This document shows positions 27,305 to 36,303 of a DNA stretch of 64,000 nucleotides, piece after piece (the stretch's first letter is position 1; every line of letters starts with the position of its first letter). Under the pieces are notes generated by a model. That model saw nothing but the letters and a program-made list of their open reading frames with translations. It was not told the origin of the DNA and ran no database searches. A program made the translations under genes and the position numbers. The DNA is taken from the NCBI GenBank assembly GCA_030646715.1, contig JAUSLJ010000042.1, positions 124,001 through 188,000 of the forward strand. Direction: 5' to 3'. Source of the stretch: Agitococcus sp. (GTDB taxonomy: Bacteria > Pseudomonadota > Gammaproteobacteria > Pseudomonadales > Moraxellaceae).

Positions 27305-28078
27305 ATGAGTACGGTGTTGATTGTTCTGATGATAGCGTTATTGATGATGATTCTGGAGCGATGGTTTTCAGGTCGTCAATTCCAAACGGTAACGGGTTGG
27401 TGGCCGCGAGCATTATTTTTTAATGGTGTTCAGGCAGCCAGCGTGTTTGTTAGCGCACAAACGTGGGATATCTGGTTGCCGCAACTGCCGTTGTTGTCTG
27501 GCCAAAGCTGGCCATTATCGGTGCAAATTGTCGCTGGTTATCTGTTAATTACCTTTGTTTATTATTGGTGGCATCGTGCGCGTCACGAAATTCCCTTGCT
27601 GTGGCGTGGTTTGCATCAGTTACATCATAGTCCTGTCCGTATCGAAATTCTCACCACGTTTTACAAGCATCCAGTGGAAATTCTTATCAACGGTTTTCTG
27701 TCGGCTTTTATCCTTTATGTGTTGTTGGGGCTGTCCCCGCAAGCAGTGACAATTACCGTGTTAATTACTGGCATTGCCGAATTGTTTTATCACTGGAATG
27801 TTCGTACACCGTATTGGTTGGGATTCTTGTTTCAACGTCCAGAAAGCCATTGTGTGCATCATCGTCAAGGTCATCATCGCAACAATTTCAGTGATTTACC
27901 GTTGTGGGATATGTTTTTTGGCACCTTTGAAAACCCGCGTGTTGCACCAGAACGCTGTGGTTTCGCCGATGAGTTGGAGAGGCAGATAGTACCCATGCTT
28001 TCTGGTAAAGATGTGTTGGCAGGAAATGGAACGCCACAAATCAGCCAAACCTTAAACGCTAAGGGGAAGCTGCTATGA
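27305..28078 (+). CDS. Sterol desaturase/fatty acid hydroxylase family membrane protein
   Basis: The 257-residue protein has four or so hydrophobic segments and the histidine clusters of the fatty acid hydroxylase superfamily: WWHRARHEIPLLWRGLHQLH, HHSPVR and HCVHHRQGHHRNNFSD. These bind a non-haem diiron centre that hydroxylates or desaturates lipids at the cytoplasmic membrane. AAAGGAGTACGCT is a strong ribosome binding site. It is the first of four overlapping genes (ATGA junction with the next), implying a coordinated lipid-modifying operon under the divergent XRE regulator. Confidence 0.92.
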   Translation: MSTVLIVLMIALLMMILERWFSGRQFQTVTGWWPRALFFNGVQAASVFVSAQTWDIWLPQLPLLSGQSWPLSVQIVAGYLLITFVYYWWHRARHEIPLLWRGLHQLHHSPVRIEILTTFYKHPVEILINGFLSAFILYVLLGLSPQAVTITVLITGIAELFYHWNVRTPYWLGFLFQRPESHCVHHRQGHHRNNFSDLPLWDMFFGTFENPRVAPERCGFADELERQIVPMLSGKDVLAGNGTPQISQTLNAKGKLL

Positions 28079-28593
28079 ATCAGTTATCAACAACAGTTGC
28101 AGCGGTGATGTTGATGGGCTTAGGCTGTGTACAAATGGTTGGTGATTTGACGCATTCCAAGATGCTTAAAGCCTTTGGAGCGGCCAGTCAAGCGTCACCT
28201 GCACCCAAAGTATTTACTGCTCACGAGGGGTTTGAAACCTTTTCTTCTCGATTTTATTTGCAATGGCGAAGCCGTGATGGTGTTGCCCATTCTTTGCAAC
28301 TGACACCTGAAATTTATCGCCAATTGCATGGCCCGTATAACCGCCGTAATGCCTACGGCGCGGCCTTGTCTTATGGACCCGTGTTATCGGCCAATCCGCT
28401 CACTCAACCGATGTTTGCCAGTGTCAGTCGTTATGCCTTGTGCGGGCGTGCGCCTTTATTGCGTGAGTTAGGGATGAATCCTGCCTCTATTCACGGTGCG
28501 GTCACCGTAAAACTTGTGCCGCGAGACTCCGCAAGTGCAGATGGCCATTGGCAGTTATCTTTTGTCGCGCCGTGCCAGTTGGAGAAAAAATAA
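28075..28593 (+). CDS. Unknown exported or membrane-anchored protein
   Basis: The 172-residue protein begins with a hydrophobic stretch (LSTTVAAVMLMGLGCVQMVG) that could be a signal anchor or a signal peptide. The rest is soluble, with FYLQWRSRDGVAHSLQLTPEIY and two Cys residues (YALCGRA, FVAPCQLE) that may form a disulfide in the periplasm. I do not recognise the family. Its ATG overlaps the stop of the hydroxylase gene (ATGA) and its stop overlaps the start of the next gene (TAATG), so it is translated together with both. Confidence 0.75.
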   Translation: MNQLSTTVAAVMLMGLGCVQMVGDLTHSKMLKAFGAASQASPAPKVFTAHEGFETFSSRFYLQWRSRDGVAHSLQLTPEIYRQLHGPYNRRNAYGAALSYGPVLSANPLTQPMFASVSRYALCGRAPLLRELGMNPASIHGAVTVKLVPRDSASADGHWQLSFVAPCQLEKK

Positions 28594-29852
28594 TGAGCAA
28601 TAACATCGCTAAAACAGGCTGGACGGGTGGCCAATACAGTCTGTTTCGTATCATTTTTGGCTTATATTTGATGGTGCATTTTGTCCATTTATTGCCTTGG
28701 GCGGCGGAAGTATTTTCTAGTGCTGGCATGTTGGCAGAAGGCGAACTTAGTCCATTATTTTCTTTAGTGCCGAACATTTTACGTCTAAACGATAGCCCGT
28801 TTGCCGTAACAGCTTTGGTGTTATCCGCCGTGATTGCTGCGTTAGCATTTACGATGGGTTGGCGTGACCGATTTGCTGCCTTTTGGTTGTGGTATGTATT
28901 GCTTTGTCTTTACACCCGTAACCCATTAATTGCTAATCCCGCCTTACCTTATGTCGGGTGGATGTTGCTAACGCATTTGTGTATTCCTTCTAGCCCGTAT
29001 GGCTCATTTGTAGCGCGTAGCCGAATCCATCCTAGTGGCGATTGGGTGATGCCTGCAGCCATTTTTAGTGCCGCTTCGTTAGTGTTGGCATTGTCTTATA
29101 GCTACAGCGGTTATACCAAATTGCTGAGTCCGTCATGGGTTAGCGGCGATACTGTGGCTTATGTGTTGCAAAATCCCTTGGCGCGTGATTGGTGGCTGCG
29201 TGACTTATTTTTGAATTTGCCTACTGAGATTTTAACGGGCATTACTTGGTTTATTTTAGTCATCGAGTTGTTGTATGCGCCATTGGCATTGATCGCAAAA
29301 TTACGGCCTTGGCTGTGGAGCAGTATGTTACTGGTGCAATTTGGTTTTCTAATGCTGTTAGATTTTCCTGACTTGACTTTTGGCATGTTGGTATTCCATT
29401 TGCTGACCTTTGATCCAACATGGCTGTCTCGCAAAACGAATGCAGGCAGCTGGATCTATTACGATGGCGATTGTGGTTTGTGCCATCGTGTGATTCGTTT
29501 TGTGCTGGCGGAAGATAGTCAGCAGGTTTTTCGTTTTGCCCCGTTAACGAGCGATTTTTTTACCTCTCAAGTGAGTCAGGATGTTCGCTCTCGTTTACCC
29601 GATAGCTTAGTCGTACAAGTGGATAGTGGTGATGTTTATATTCGCAGTGAAGCTGTGATTCAGATTTTGACGCAGTTGGGGGGTATATGGCGAGGCGTTG
29701 CCTTGCTGTTGCAAGTCATACCTAAACGTGTTCGTGATTGGGGTTATGACTGGGTCGGCGCGCATCGTCACACTTTTTTCGCTCGCCCGCAGCAGCTTTG
29801 TCCCTTAGTACCTACCGAGTTGAAATCTCGTTTTGCGAGGGATGCAGCATGA
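28593..29852 (+). CDS. HTTM-like membrane protein fused to a DCC (DUF393) thiol domain
   Basis: The 419-residue protein has about eight predicted helices in its first 280 residues, with the style of HTTM (vitamin-K-carboxylase-like) membrane proteins, followed by a DUF393/DCC domain with the motif YYDGDCGLCHRVIRF near residues 289-303 and the usual RFAPLTS and IRSEAVIQIL. DCC proteins are predicted thiol-disulfide oxidoreductases. The fusion suggests a membrane-embedded redox enzyme. The ATG at 28593 is chosen; the ORF-track start is inside the upstream gene. The substrate is unknown. Confidence 0.85.
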   Translation: MSNNIAKTGWTGGQYSLFRIIFGLYLMVHFVHLLPWAAEVFSSAGMLAEGELSPLFSLVPNILRLNDSPFAVTALVLSAVIAALAFTMGWRDRFAAFWLWYVLLCLYTRNPLIANPALPYVGWMLLTHLCIPSSPYGSFVARSRIHPSGDWVMPAAIFSAASLVLALSYSYSGYTKLLSPSWVSGDTVAYVLQNPLARDWWLRDLFLNLPTEILTGITWFILVIELLYAPLALIAKLRPWLWSSMLLVQFGFLMLLDFPDLTFGMLVFHLLTFDPTWLSRKTNAGSWIYYDGDCGLCHRVIRFVLAEDSQQVFRFAPLTSDFFTSQVSQDVRSRLPDSLVVQVDSGDVYIRSEAVIQILTQLGGIWRGVALLLQVIPKRVRDWGYDWVGAHRHTFFARPQQLCPLVPTELKSRFARDAA

Positions 29853-30415
29853 ATAAGCTCAGTTTGTGGTTATTACTGTCTTTAAGCTCTCCTATTTTTG
29901 CCGATACTATTTGGGTAGAGCGCGAGAGTTATCATACTGCTCTGTTATTACCCACAGCCGTTGTTGTTGCCCATACGCCTGCTTTGCAGACGGTTATCGG
30001 GGAGCAACGGTATGTTCGTTTTGGTTGGGGTAATCAGGATTATTATGGAGCGAGCCAAAAAAGTATCGCTAAAGCGATGAAAGCGTTATTTATTCCTAGT
30101 GCTTCGGTAGTAGAAATAGCAGGCTTTGCTGAGCCCGCAGAGGCGGGTGCTAAGGTAGTGGCGGTGGAGGTAAACAAAGAGGAAGTTCAACAGTTGTTAG
30201 GTTTTATTAGCACAACGTTCAAGTTTGATAGTGAGCACAAGCCAATACTGGTACGAACCGAGCCAACAGGGTTTCGTTATTACGCGGCGTTGGGACGTTA
30301 CCATCTGTTCCGTAATTGTAATAACTGGACCGCCGAAGGTTTGAAGCATAGCGGGAAAGATGTCTATTTTCGCTGGTCTTTTTTAGCGGGGCAGGTGATG
30401 GGGCAGTTGCCATAG
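29849..30415 (+). CDS. DUF2459/TIGR02117-type exported protein
   Basis: The 188-residue protein has a clear signal peptide (MNKLSLWLLLSLSSPIFA) and the family landmarks ESYHTALLLPTA, YVRFGWGNQDYYG and YHLFRNCNNWTAEGLKHSG. The conserved His and Cys in YHTALL and RNCNNW suggest a papain-like hydrolase fold (inference). TIGR02117 was defined on proteins encoded near urease genes, and here the urea-use island begins 370 bases downstream. Its ATG overlaps the stop of the DCC gene by 4 bases. Confidence 0.8.
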   Translation: MNKLSLWLLLSLSSPIFADTIWVERESYHTALLLPTAVVVAHTPALQTVIGEQRYVRFGWGNQDYYGASQKSIAKAMKALFIPSASVVEIAGFAEPAEAGAKVVAVEVNKEEVQQLLGFISTTFKFDSEHKPILVRTEPTGFRYYAALGRYHLFRNCNNWTAEGLKHSGKDVYFRWSFLAGQVMGQLP

Positions 30416-30440
30416 AGCCTTTCGAATGGTGGAATGACGT

Positions 30441-30510
30441 AGTAGTGGGGCGATTCATGAATCGCCCCTACAGATTTAAACAATTAAGGGCAAATGATTA
30501 TTTGCCACTA
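30441..30510. repeat. Palindrome doublet, family 'GGGGCGATTCATG'
   Basis: GGGGCGATTCATGAATCGCCCC is followed after about 20 bases by GGGCAAATGATTATTTGCC. The same two-palindrome layout recurs at 44278-44342. It occupies the gap after the DUF2459 gene. The following 215 bases up to the sigma-54-type promoter are AT-rich without a gene. Confidence 0.8.
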
Positions 30511-30726
30511 CAGCACTTACAACTTATTTTTGTCACCGCGCACCACCAAAACGCATTTCCCCCTCTATTGATGAAATATTAGTGCAACAAAAACATACCT
30601 TGAGGTGTGTTCGTTGTGCGTTTTATTTTCACTTCATTACCTTTTCAAAAGTCGCAATTTAATTTCTGTTTCTAACTTATTGAATTTTATTATATTTATA
30701 TTGTTTTTGTTGTCGAATGGTAAAAC

Positions 30727-30743
30727 TTGGCATGACTCCTGCT
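30727..30743 (+). promoter_or_regulatory. Candidate sigma-54 promoter for the urea amidolyase genes
   Basis: TTGGCATGACTCCTGCT has the invariant GG-N10-GC spacing and matches TTGGCAYG-N4-YTGCW at nearly all conserved positions. The start would fall near 30754, about 33 bases before the allophanate hydrolase ATG. Sigma-54 plus NtrC is the common control for nitrogen scavenging. No convincing NtrC dyad was seen upstream. Confidence 0.7.
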
Positions 30744-30786
30744 TTGCAACTTGTATACAAGTGGGAATACATACGAGTTCAATCAC

Positions 30787-32601
30787 ATGTTACAGAGCAC
30801 AGCGTGGACTTTAGGAGAGTGGCAGCAAGCCTACCGTCAAGGAGCAACACCTGAGGTGTTGTTATCGACCTTATTAGATAACGTCAGCACTCACGATAAT
30901 GCATGGATTTCTTTATTATCTCAATCTCAATTAACTGTTATTTTGGCGGAGTTAGATGCACGTTTACAGCAAGTTAACGGAGATTTAACGCAATTACCAT
31001 TATACGGCATTCCCTTTGCCGTTAAAGACAATATCGACGTGAAGGGTTTCGCTACAACTTGTGCTTGCCCCGAATTTGCCTATCAACCCGAACAATCAGC
31101 CACGGTTGTTGCCAAACTGGTGGCCGCAGGTGCAGTTGTTATCGGTAAAACTAATCTTGATCAATTTGCCACAGGTTTAGTCGGTACACGTTCGCCCTAT
31201 GGTGCAGTCGCTAATAGTTTTAATGCCGATTTCATTAGCGGTGGTTCAAGCTCAGGTTCGGCAGTGGTGGTAGCGCGTGGTTTAGTACCTTTTTCTTTAG
31301 GCACAGATACCGCAGGTTCAGGTCGCGTGCCCGCAGGTTTAAATAATATTGTTGGCTTAAAGCCCACGTGCGGCTGGTTAAGCACGACAGGAGTTGTACC
31401 TGCCTGTCGCAGTTTGGATTGTGTCTCGGTGTTTGCCTTAACGGTGGATGATGCTGAATACATTGCTCGTATTGCCAGTGGTTTTGATGAGCAAGACCCG
31501 TATTCACGCACGATACCTGTTGCTCAAGGCGCATTGCCCAAGCAACCCATTTTTGCCATTCCTGAACAATTACATTGGTTTGGTGATGACTTAGCCGCGC
31601 AAGCCTTTGAAGCCAGTTTAGAAAAATTATCAGCAACAGGTGCGGTCTTTAAAAAGATTGATTTCACCCCGTTTTATCAGGTCGCCGCCCTGTTATATGA
31701 AGGGGCGTGGGTCGCCGAACGCTTTATTGCCTTAGAAGAATTGTTATTAACGAATCCTAATGTTGTCCATCCTGTCGTCCGTAGCATTATTGAACGCGCT
31801 AAGACGATGAGCGCAGCAGATGCGTTTAAAGGTCAATATCAATTAGCCGAATTAAAACGTGTCGTTGAAAGTATTTATCAAGGCATTGATGGCTTATTAG
31901 TGCCCACTGCGCCCAGTATTTATCGCACCGAAGACGTGCTAGCAGACCCCATCACGCTCAATACCCAACTCGGGACTTATACCAATTTTGTCAATTTATT
32001 AGATGGTTGTGCCTTGGCCTTGCCTGCGGGTTTACGCGCCGATGGTTTGCCGTTTGGTATTACCGTGATTGCGCCTGCGTGGTGTGATGGTCAGTTAGCA
32101 GAGTTCGGTCGTCGTTGGCAGTCGATGGCAGCAGTCACGTTGGGGGCAACAGGCAGTGCTTTAGTCAGATGCCCACCGACCCCGACGATTCCTTTAGCAA
32201 TTGAAACCATTCCTCTAGCCGTTGTTGGCGCTCATCTCACGGGTATGCCGCTGAATTATCAATTACAAGAACGTGGCGCGGTATTGCTAGAAACAACCTA
32301 CACCGCAGATTGTTATCGCCTATTTGCCTTAGCGGGCACAGTCCCACCTAAGCCAGGTTTGCTACGTGTTAAAGCAGGCGAGGGTGCAGCCATTATTGTT
32401 GAAGTTTGGGCGATGCCTGTCGCGCATTTCGGTTCATTTGTTAGTTTGATTCCTGCGCCTTTAGGCATTGGTACGCTGACCTTAGAAGATGGCCGCGAAG
32501 TCAAAGGTTTTATTTGTGAAGCATGGGCAATTGCTGAGGCACAAGACATTACCGCATTAGGCGGATGGCGCGCGTATATCGCCTCAAGGAATAAGGGTTA
32601 A
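30787..32601 (+). CDS. atzF: Allophanate hydrolase (AtzF/DUR2-type)
   Basis: This enzyme hydrolyses allophanate to ammonia and CO2, the second half of the urea amidolyase route. The 604-residue protein has an amidase-signature domain (catalytic Lys in VKDNIDVKG, Ser-cisSer-Lys region with GGSSSGSAVVVARG and DTAGSGRVPAG) followed from about residue 450 by the AtzF C-terminal domain (ALAGTVPPKPGLLRV, LEDGREVKGFICE). The ORF-track start is a TTG at 30751 inside the presumed promoter; the ATG at 30787 fits better. It lies 4 bases before the urea carboxylase gene, so the two form an operon. Confidence 0.95.
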   Translation: MLQSTAWTLGEWQQAYRQGATPEVLLSTLLDNVSTHDNAWISLLSQSQLTVILAELDARLQQVNGDLTQLPLYGIPFAVKDNIDVKGFATTCACPEFAYQPEQSATVVAKLVAAGAVVIGKTNLDQFATGLVGTRSPYGAVANSFNADFISGGSSSGSAVVVARGLVPFSLGTDTAGSGRVPAGLNNIVGLKPTCGWLSTTGVVPACRSLDCVSVFALTVDDAEYIARIASGFDEQDPYSRTIPVAQGALPKQPIFAIPEQLHWFGDDLAAQAFEASLEKLSATGAVFKKIDFTPFYQVAALLYEGAWVAERFIALEELLLTNPNVVHPVVRSIIERAKTMSAADAFKGQYQLAELKRVVESIYQGIDGLLVPTAPSIYRTEDVLADPITLNTQLGTYTNFVNLLDGCALALPAGLRADGLPFGITVIAPAWCDGQLAEFGRRWQSMAAVTLGATGSALVRCPPTPTIPLAIETIPLAVVGAHLTGMPLNYQLQERGAVLLETTYTADCYRLFALAGTVPPKPGLLRVKAGEGAAIIVEVWAMPVAHFGSFVSLIPAPLGIGTLTLEDGREVKGFICEAWAIAEAQDITALGGWRAYIASRNKG

Positions 32602-32605
32602 TCAT

Positions 32606-35600
32606 ATGTTTAGCACGGTATTAATTGCCAATCGTGGCGAAATAGCAGTTCGGATTGCCAAAACCTTAAAGAAAATGGGCATTCGTAGCGTTGCAGTTTA
32701 TAGCGAAGCGGATAAACACAGTTTACACGTCACGGCTGCCGATGAAGCAGTGTGTATTGGCGGTAGCAATCCCAGCGAAAGTTATTTGTGTGGCGATAAA
32801 ATCATTGAAGTCGCCAAACACGTTGGCGCACAAGCGATTATTCCCGGTTATGGCTTTTTGTCCGAAAATGCCGATTTTTCTGAAGCGTGTGCCGCCGCAG
32901 GTTTGATTTTCGTTGGCCCAACGCCGACACAAATGCGTCAGTTTGGTTTAAAACACGCCTCGCGCGAAATTGCTGAACAAGCAGGTGTACCACTGACCAA
33001 AGGCACGCCGTTATTAGCTTCTTTAGAAGAAGCGGTGACTTCTGCGGCAGCGTTAGGCTACCCCGTCATGCTAAAAAGCACCGCTGGTGGCGGTGGTATT
33101 GGTTTGTCGCGTTGTAATAATGAGCCCGAATTAGCGGCAGCTTTTGACTCGGTACAGCGTTTAGGCAAAAACTTTTTTAACGATGGTGGCGTGTTTTTAG
33201 AGCGTTTTATTGATGAAGCGCGTCATGTCGAAGTGCAAATTTTTGGTAATGGTTTGGGTGATGTTGTTGCCTTAGGTGAACGTGATTGTTCAGTGCAACG
33301 TCGTAATCAAAAAGTGATTGAAGAAACGCCAGCACCAAATTTACCTGCGGCCACACGCACCGCGTTATTAGCGGCAGCGGTGAGTTTAGGTAAAGCGGTT
33401 GGCTATCAATCCGCAGGCACGGTGGAGTTTATTTACGACGGTAAACGCGACGAATTCTACTTTTTAGAAGTGAATACTCGTTTGCAAGTCGAGCACCCGA
33501 TTACCGAATCGGTGACAGGGATTGATCTAGTTGAATGGATGATTTTGACCGCCGAAGGTCAACCGCCGTCATTTGAGAATCTGCCTGAGCCTAAAGGTGC
33601 AGCGATTGAAGTTCGGATATACGCCGAAGACCCTGTGAAAAACTTTCAACCTTCACCGGGTATTTTGACTGATGTCGCCTTTCCTGACGATGTGCGTTTG
33701 GATGGTTGGGTTGAAACAGGCACGGAAGTATCGCCTTACTACGACCCGATGTTAGCCAAGCTCATCGTCACTGGTGCAGACCGTGCCGAAGCCTTAGCCA
33801 AATTACAAACTGCTTTAGCTAATACCCGTTTATACGGTATTGCCACTAATTTAGATTATTTACGGCAAATTATCGCCAGTTCAGCCTTTAGCGAAGCGCA
33901 ATTATCCACCCAATTTTTAGCGCACTTTGATTATTTACCACGTCAAATTGAAGTCATCGAAGCAGGAACGTATACCAGTATTCAAGATACAGGACGTTTT
34001 GGTTATTGGGATATTGGTGTGCCACCCTCAGGGGCAATGGATGATTATGCCTTTAGATTAGCCAATCGTATTGTCGGTAATCATGCCTCTGCCGCAGGCA
34101 TTGAATGCACGATTCAAGGGCCAATGTTACGTTTTCATGGCGATGCTGTTATCGCTTTAACTGGCGCGCAAACCCCTGCGACTTTAGATGGCGAAGCGGT
34201 TGAGTTTTGGTCGCCGATTAGCGTTAAAACAGGTCAAGTATTAAAAATCGGTCGGGCGACCTCGGGTTGCCGTACCTATATTGCTGTACGTAATGGTTTT
34301 GATGTGCCTGATTATTTAGGCAGTAAATCGACCTTTGCCTTGGGGCAATTTGGGGGGCATGCAGGGCGCATCTTACGCACAGGAGATATGTTAGCGGTCA
34401 GTTCGCCAGACATGGCAGCCTGTAATGCGCCTGCACCGATTGCCGAGCCAGCCGCCGCACCACAAGCATTAGTGCCTAATTATGTCAGTGAGTGGGATAT
34501 TGGCGTGTTGTATGGCCCACATGGTGCGCCTGACTTCTTCACTCAACAATATATTGATGAATTTTTTGCCGAGCCGTGGCAAGTCCATTACAACTCCAAT
34601 CGTTTAGGTGTGCGTTTAGTGGGTCCTAAACCTTCTTGGGCACGCTCGGATGGTGGCGAAGCAGGTTTGCATCCCTCCAATATCCACGACTGCGAATATG
34701 CTATTGGCAGTATTAACTTTACGGGCGATATGCCTGTGATTTTAGCTTGTGATGGCCCAAGCCTAGGCGGTTTTGTGTGTGTCGCAACGATTGCCAAAGC
34801 CGAATTATGGAAAGTCGGGCAAGTCAAACCGGGCGATAAAATCAATTTCCGTCGTTTGAGTTTTGATGAGGCGCTGGCTCTTGAGTTAGCGCAAGACCAA
34901 GCCATCGAACAACTTGCGCCAGTTGTTAGCAGCACCGAGCATCACAGTACATGGCATAGCATTAGCACCTATTTGAAGGGTTTATTTAGCCGCAAAGAAG
35001 TACAACCCGAAACGTCTTCTGCTTGTATCGTCGCCAGTTTAGAAGCCACTGAACAACGTCCTATTGTTACTTATCGTCAAGCAGGCGATAAATACATTCT
35101 GCTCGAATATGGTCAAAACGTCCTTGATTTGCGGTTGCGTTTCCGTATTCACGCCTTAATGGAAGCGCTAAAACAAAGCCCGATTGTTGGTATTCACGAA
35201 TTGTCACCGGGTGTGCGTTCTCTACAAATTCGTTATGACAGTCGCGTTTTACATCAACAAGAATTGATTAAGCAGTTATTGGTACTCGAAGAAAGTTTAC
35301 CACTGGTAGATAGCATGACCGTGCCAACCCGTGTCGTTTATTTACCTTTAGCCTTTGAAGATTCTGCTACTTTAGATGCCGTCACGCGTTACCGCGAAAC
35401 CGTCAAAGCGCAAGCCCCGTGGTTACCCAATAACGTCGATTTTATTCAACGTATCAATGGCTTAGACAGCCGTGAGCAAGTCAAAGAAATTGTCTATCAA
35501 GCCAGTTATATGGTTCTAGGTTTGGGCGATGTCTATTTAGGCGCGCCTTGCGCCGTGCCTGTAGACCCGCGCCACCGTTTAATGACCTCTAAATACAACC

Positions 35601-36265
35601 CCGCACGGACATTTACTGCCGAAGGCACAGTCGGTATTGGCGGTGTGTATATGTGTGTCTATGGCATGGACTCACCGGGCGGTTATCAATTAGTCGGTCG
35701 TACCTTGCCGATTTGGAATAAGTTTTTAAAGAACAAACAGTTTGCTTCTGGCTCGCCTTGGTTGTTGCGGTTTTTCGACCAAGTGCGTTTTTATCCCGTT
35801 AGCGAAGCCGAATTAACCGTGCTTCGTGAAGACTTCCGCGAAGGTAAAGCGAGCGTTCGTATTGAAGAAGAGCGTTTTGCCTTAGCCGATTACGAACAGT
35901 TCTTAGTCGATAACAACGACAGTATTCAAACTTTCCGTGACCAACAAAAAATTGCTTATGACCAAGAAGTCGCATTATGGCAAGCCGATAACGTTGGCGC
36001 ACAGGAAGAAGAAACCAAGCAAGTTGCAGCAGATTTAGACGACGACAGCATCCAACGGGTATGTGCCGATATTTCGGGCAACGTATGGAAGGTGCTCGTC
36101 GAAGCAGGTCAGCAGGTGGAAGTCGGTCAACCCTTGGTGATTTTAGAGGCGATGAAGATGGAGTTCCCCATTCATGCCTCAGTCAGTGGCATAGTACGCG
36201 ACTTGCATTGTCGCCCTAGTAAAGCCGTTGTTGCAGGGGAGGCATTGCTTGATATCGAACTGTAG
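32606..36265 (+). CDS. uca: Urea carboxylase (biotin-dependent)
   Basis: Urea carboxylase makes allophanate from urea, bicarbonate and ATP. The 1219-residue protein contains, in order, a biotin carboxylase (ATP-grasp with KSTAGGGGIGLSRC and FLEVNTRLQVEHPITE), a KipA/KipI-like carboxyltransferase pair (PSGAMDDYAFRLANRIVGN and later VYLGAPCAVPVDPRHR, GVYMCVYGMDSPGGYQ) and a C-terminal biotinyl domain with biotin-accepting Lys1184 (LEAMKMEFP). Length and order match known urea carboxylases. With AtzF and UrtABCDE it completes a urease-independent urea pathway. The KipI-type part needs the whole protein; no frameshift is seen. Confidence 0.97.
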   Translation: MFSTVLIANRGEIAVRIAKTLKKMGIRSVAVYSEADKHSLHVTAADEAVCIGGSNPSESYLCGDKIIEVAKHVGAQAIIPGYGFLSENADFSEACAAAGLIFVGPTPTQMRQFGLKHASREIAEQAGVPLTKGTPLLASLEEAVTSAAALGYPVMLKSTAGGGGIGLSRCNNEPELAAAFDSVQRLGKNFFNDGGVFLERFIDEARHVEVQIFGNGLGDVVALGERDCSVQRRNQKVIEETPAPNLPAATRTALLAAAVSLGKAVGYQSAGTVEFIYDGKRDEFYFLEVNTRLQVEHPITESVTGIDLVEWMILTAEGQPPSFENLPEPKGAAIEVRIYAEDPVKNFQPSPGILTDVAFPDDVRLDGWVETGTEVSPYYDPMLAKLIVTGADRAEALAKLQTALANTRLYGIATNLDYLRQIIASSAFSEAQLSTQFLAHFDYLPRQIEVIEAGTYTSIQDTGRFGYWDIGVPPSGAMDDYAFRLANRIVGNHASAAGIECTIQGPMLRFHGDAVIALTGAQTPATLDGEAVEFWSPISVKTGQVLKIGRATSGCRTYIAVRNGFDVPDYLGSKSTFALGQFGGHAGRILRTGDMLAVSSPDMAACNAPAPIAEPAAAPQALVPNYVSEWDIGVLYGPHGAPDFFTQQYIDEFFAEPWQVHYNSNRLGVRLVGPKPSWARSDGGEAGLHPSNIHDCEYAIGSINFTGDMPVILACDGPSLGGFVCVATIAKAELWKVGQVKPGDKINFRRLSFDEALALELAQDQAIEQLAPVVSSTEHHSTWHSISTYLKGLFSRKEVQPETSSACIVASLEATEQRPIVTYRQAGDKYILLEYGQNVLDLRLRFRIHALMEALKQSPIVGIHELSPGVRSLQIRYDSRVLHQQELIKQLLVLEESLPLVDSMTVPTRVVYLPLAFEDSATLDAVTRYRETVKAQAPWLPNNVDFIQRINGLDSREQVKEIVYQASYMVLGLGDVYLGAPCAVPVDPRHRLMTSKYNPARTFTAEGTVGIGGVYMCVYGMDSPGGYQLVGRTLPIWNKFLKNKQFASGSPWLLRFFDQVRFYPVSEAELTVLREDFREGKASVRIEEERFALADYEQFLVDNNDSIQTFRDQQKIAYDQEVALWQADNVGAQEEETKQVAADLDDDSIQRVCADISGNVWKVLVEAGQQVEVGQPLVILEAMKMEFPIHASVSGIVRDLHCRPSKAVVAGEALLDIEL

Positions 36266-36303
36266 AGCGTGATGCTAATCATGCTCACTTTGAGGATTAA
36301 GCC

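Noticed and set aside
30500-30720. NtrC binding site upstream of the sigma-54-type promoter
   Set aside because: GCACC half-sites occur but no matching GGTGC partner at the right spacing.
31235-31636. 133-codon minus-strand ORF in atzF
   Set aside because: Antisense shadow of a well-conserved amidase gene.
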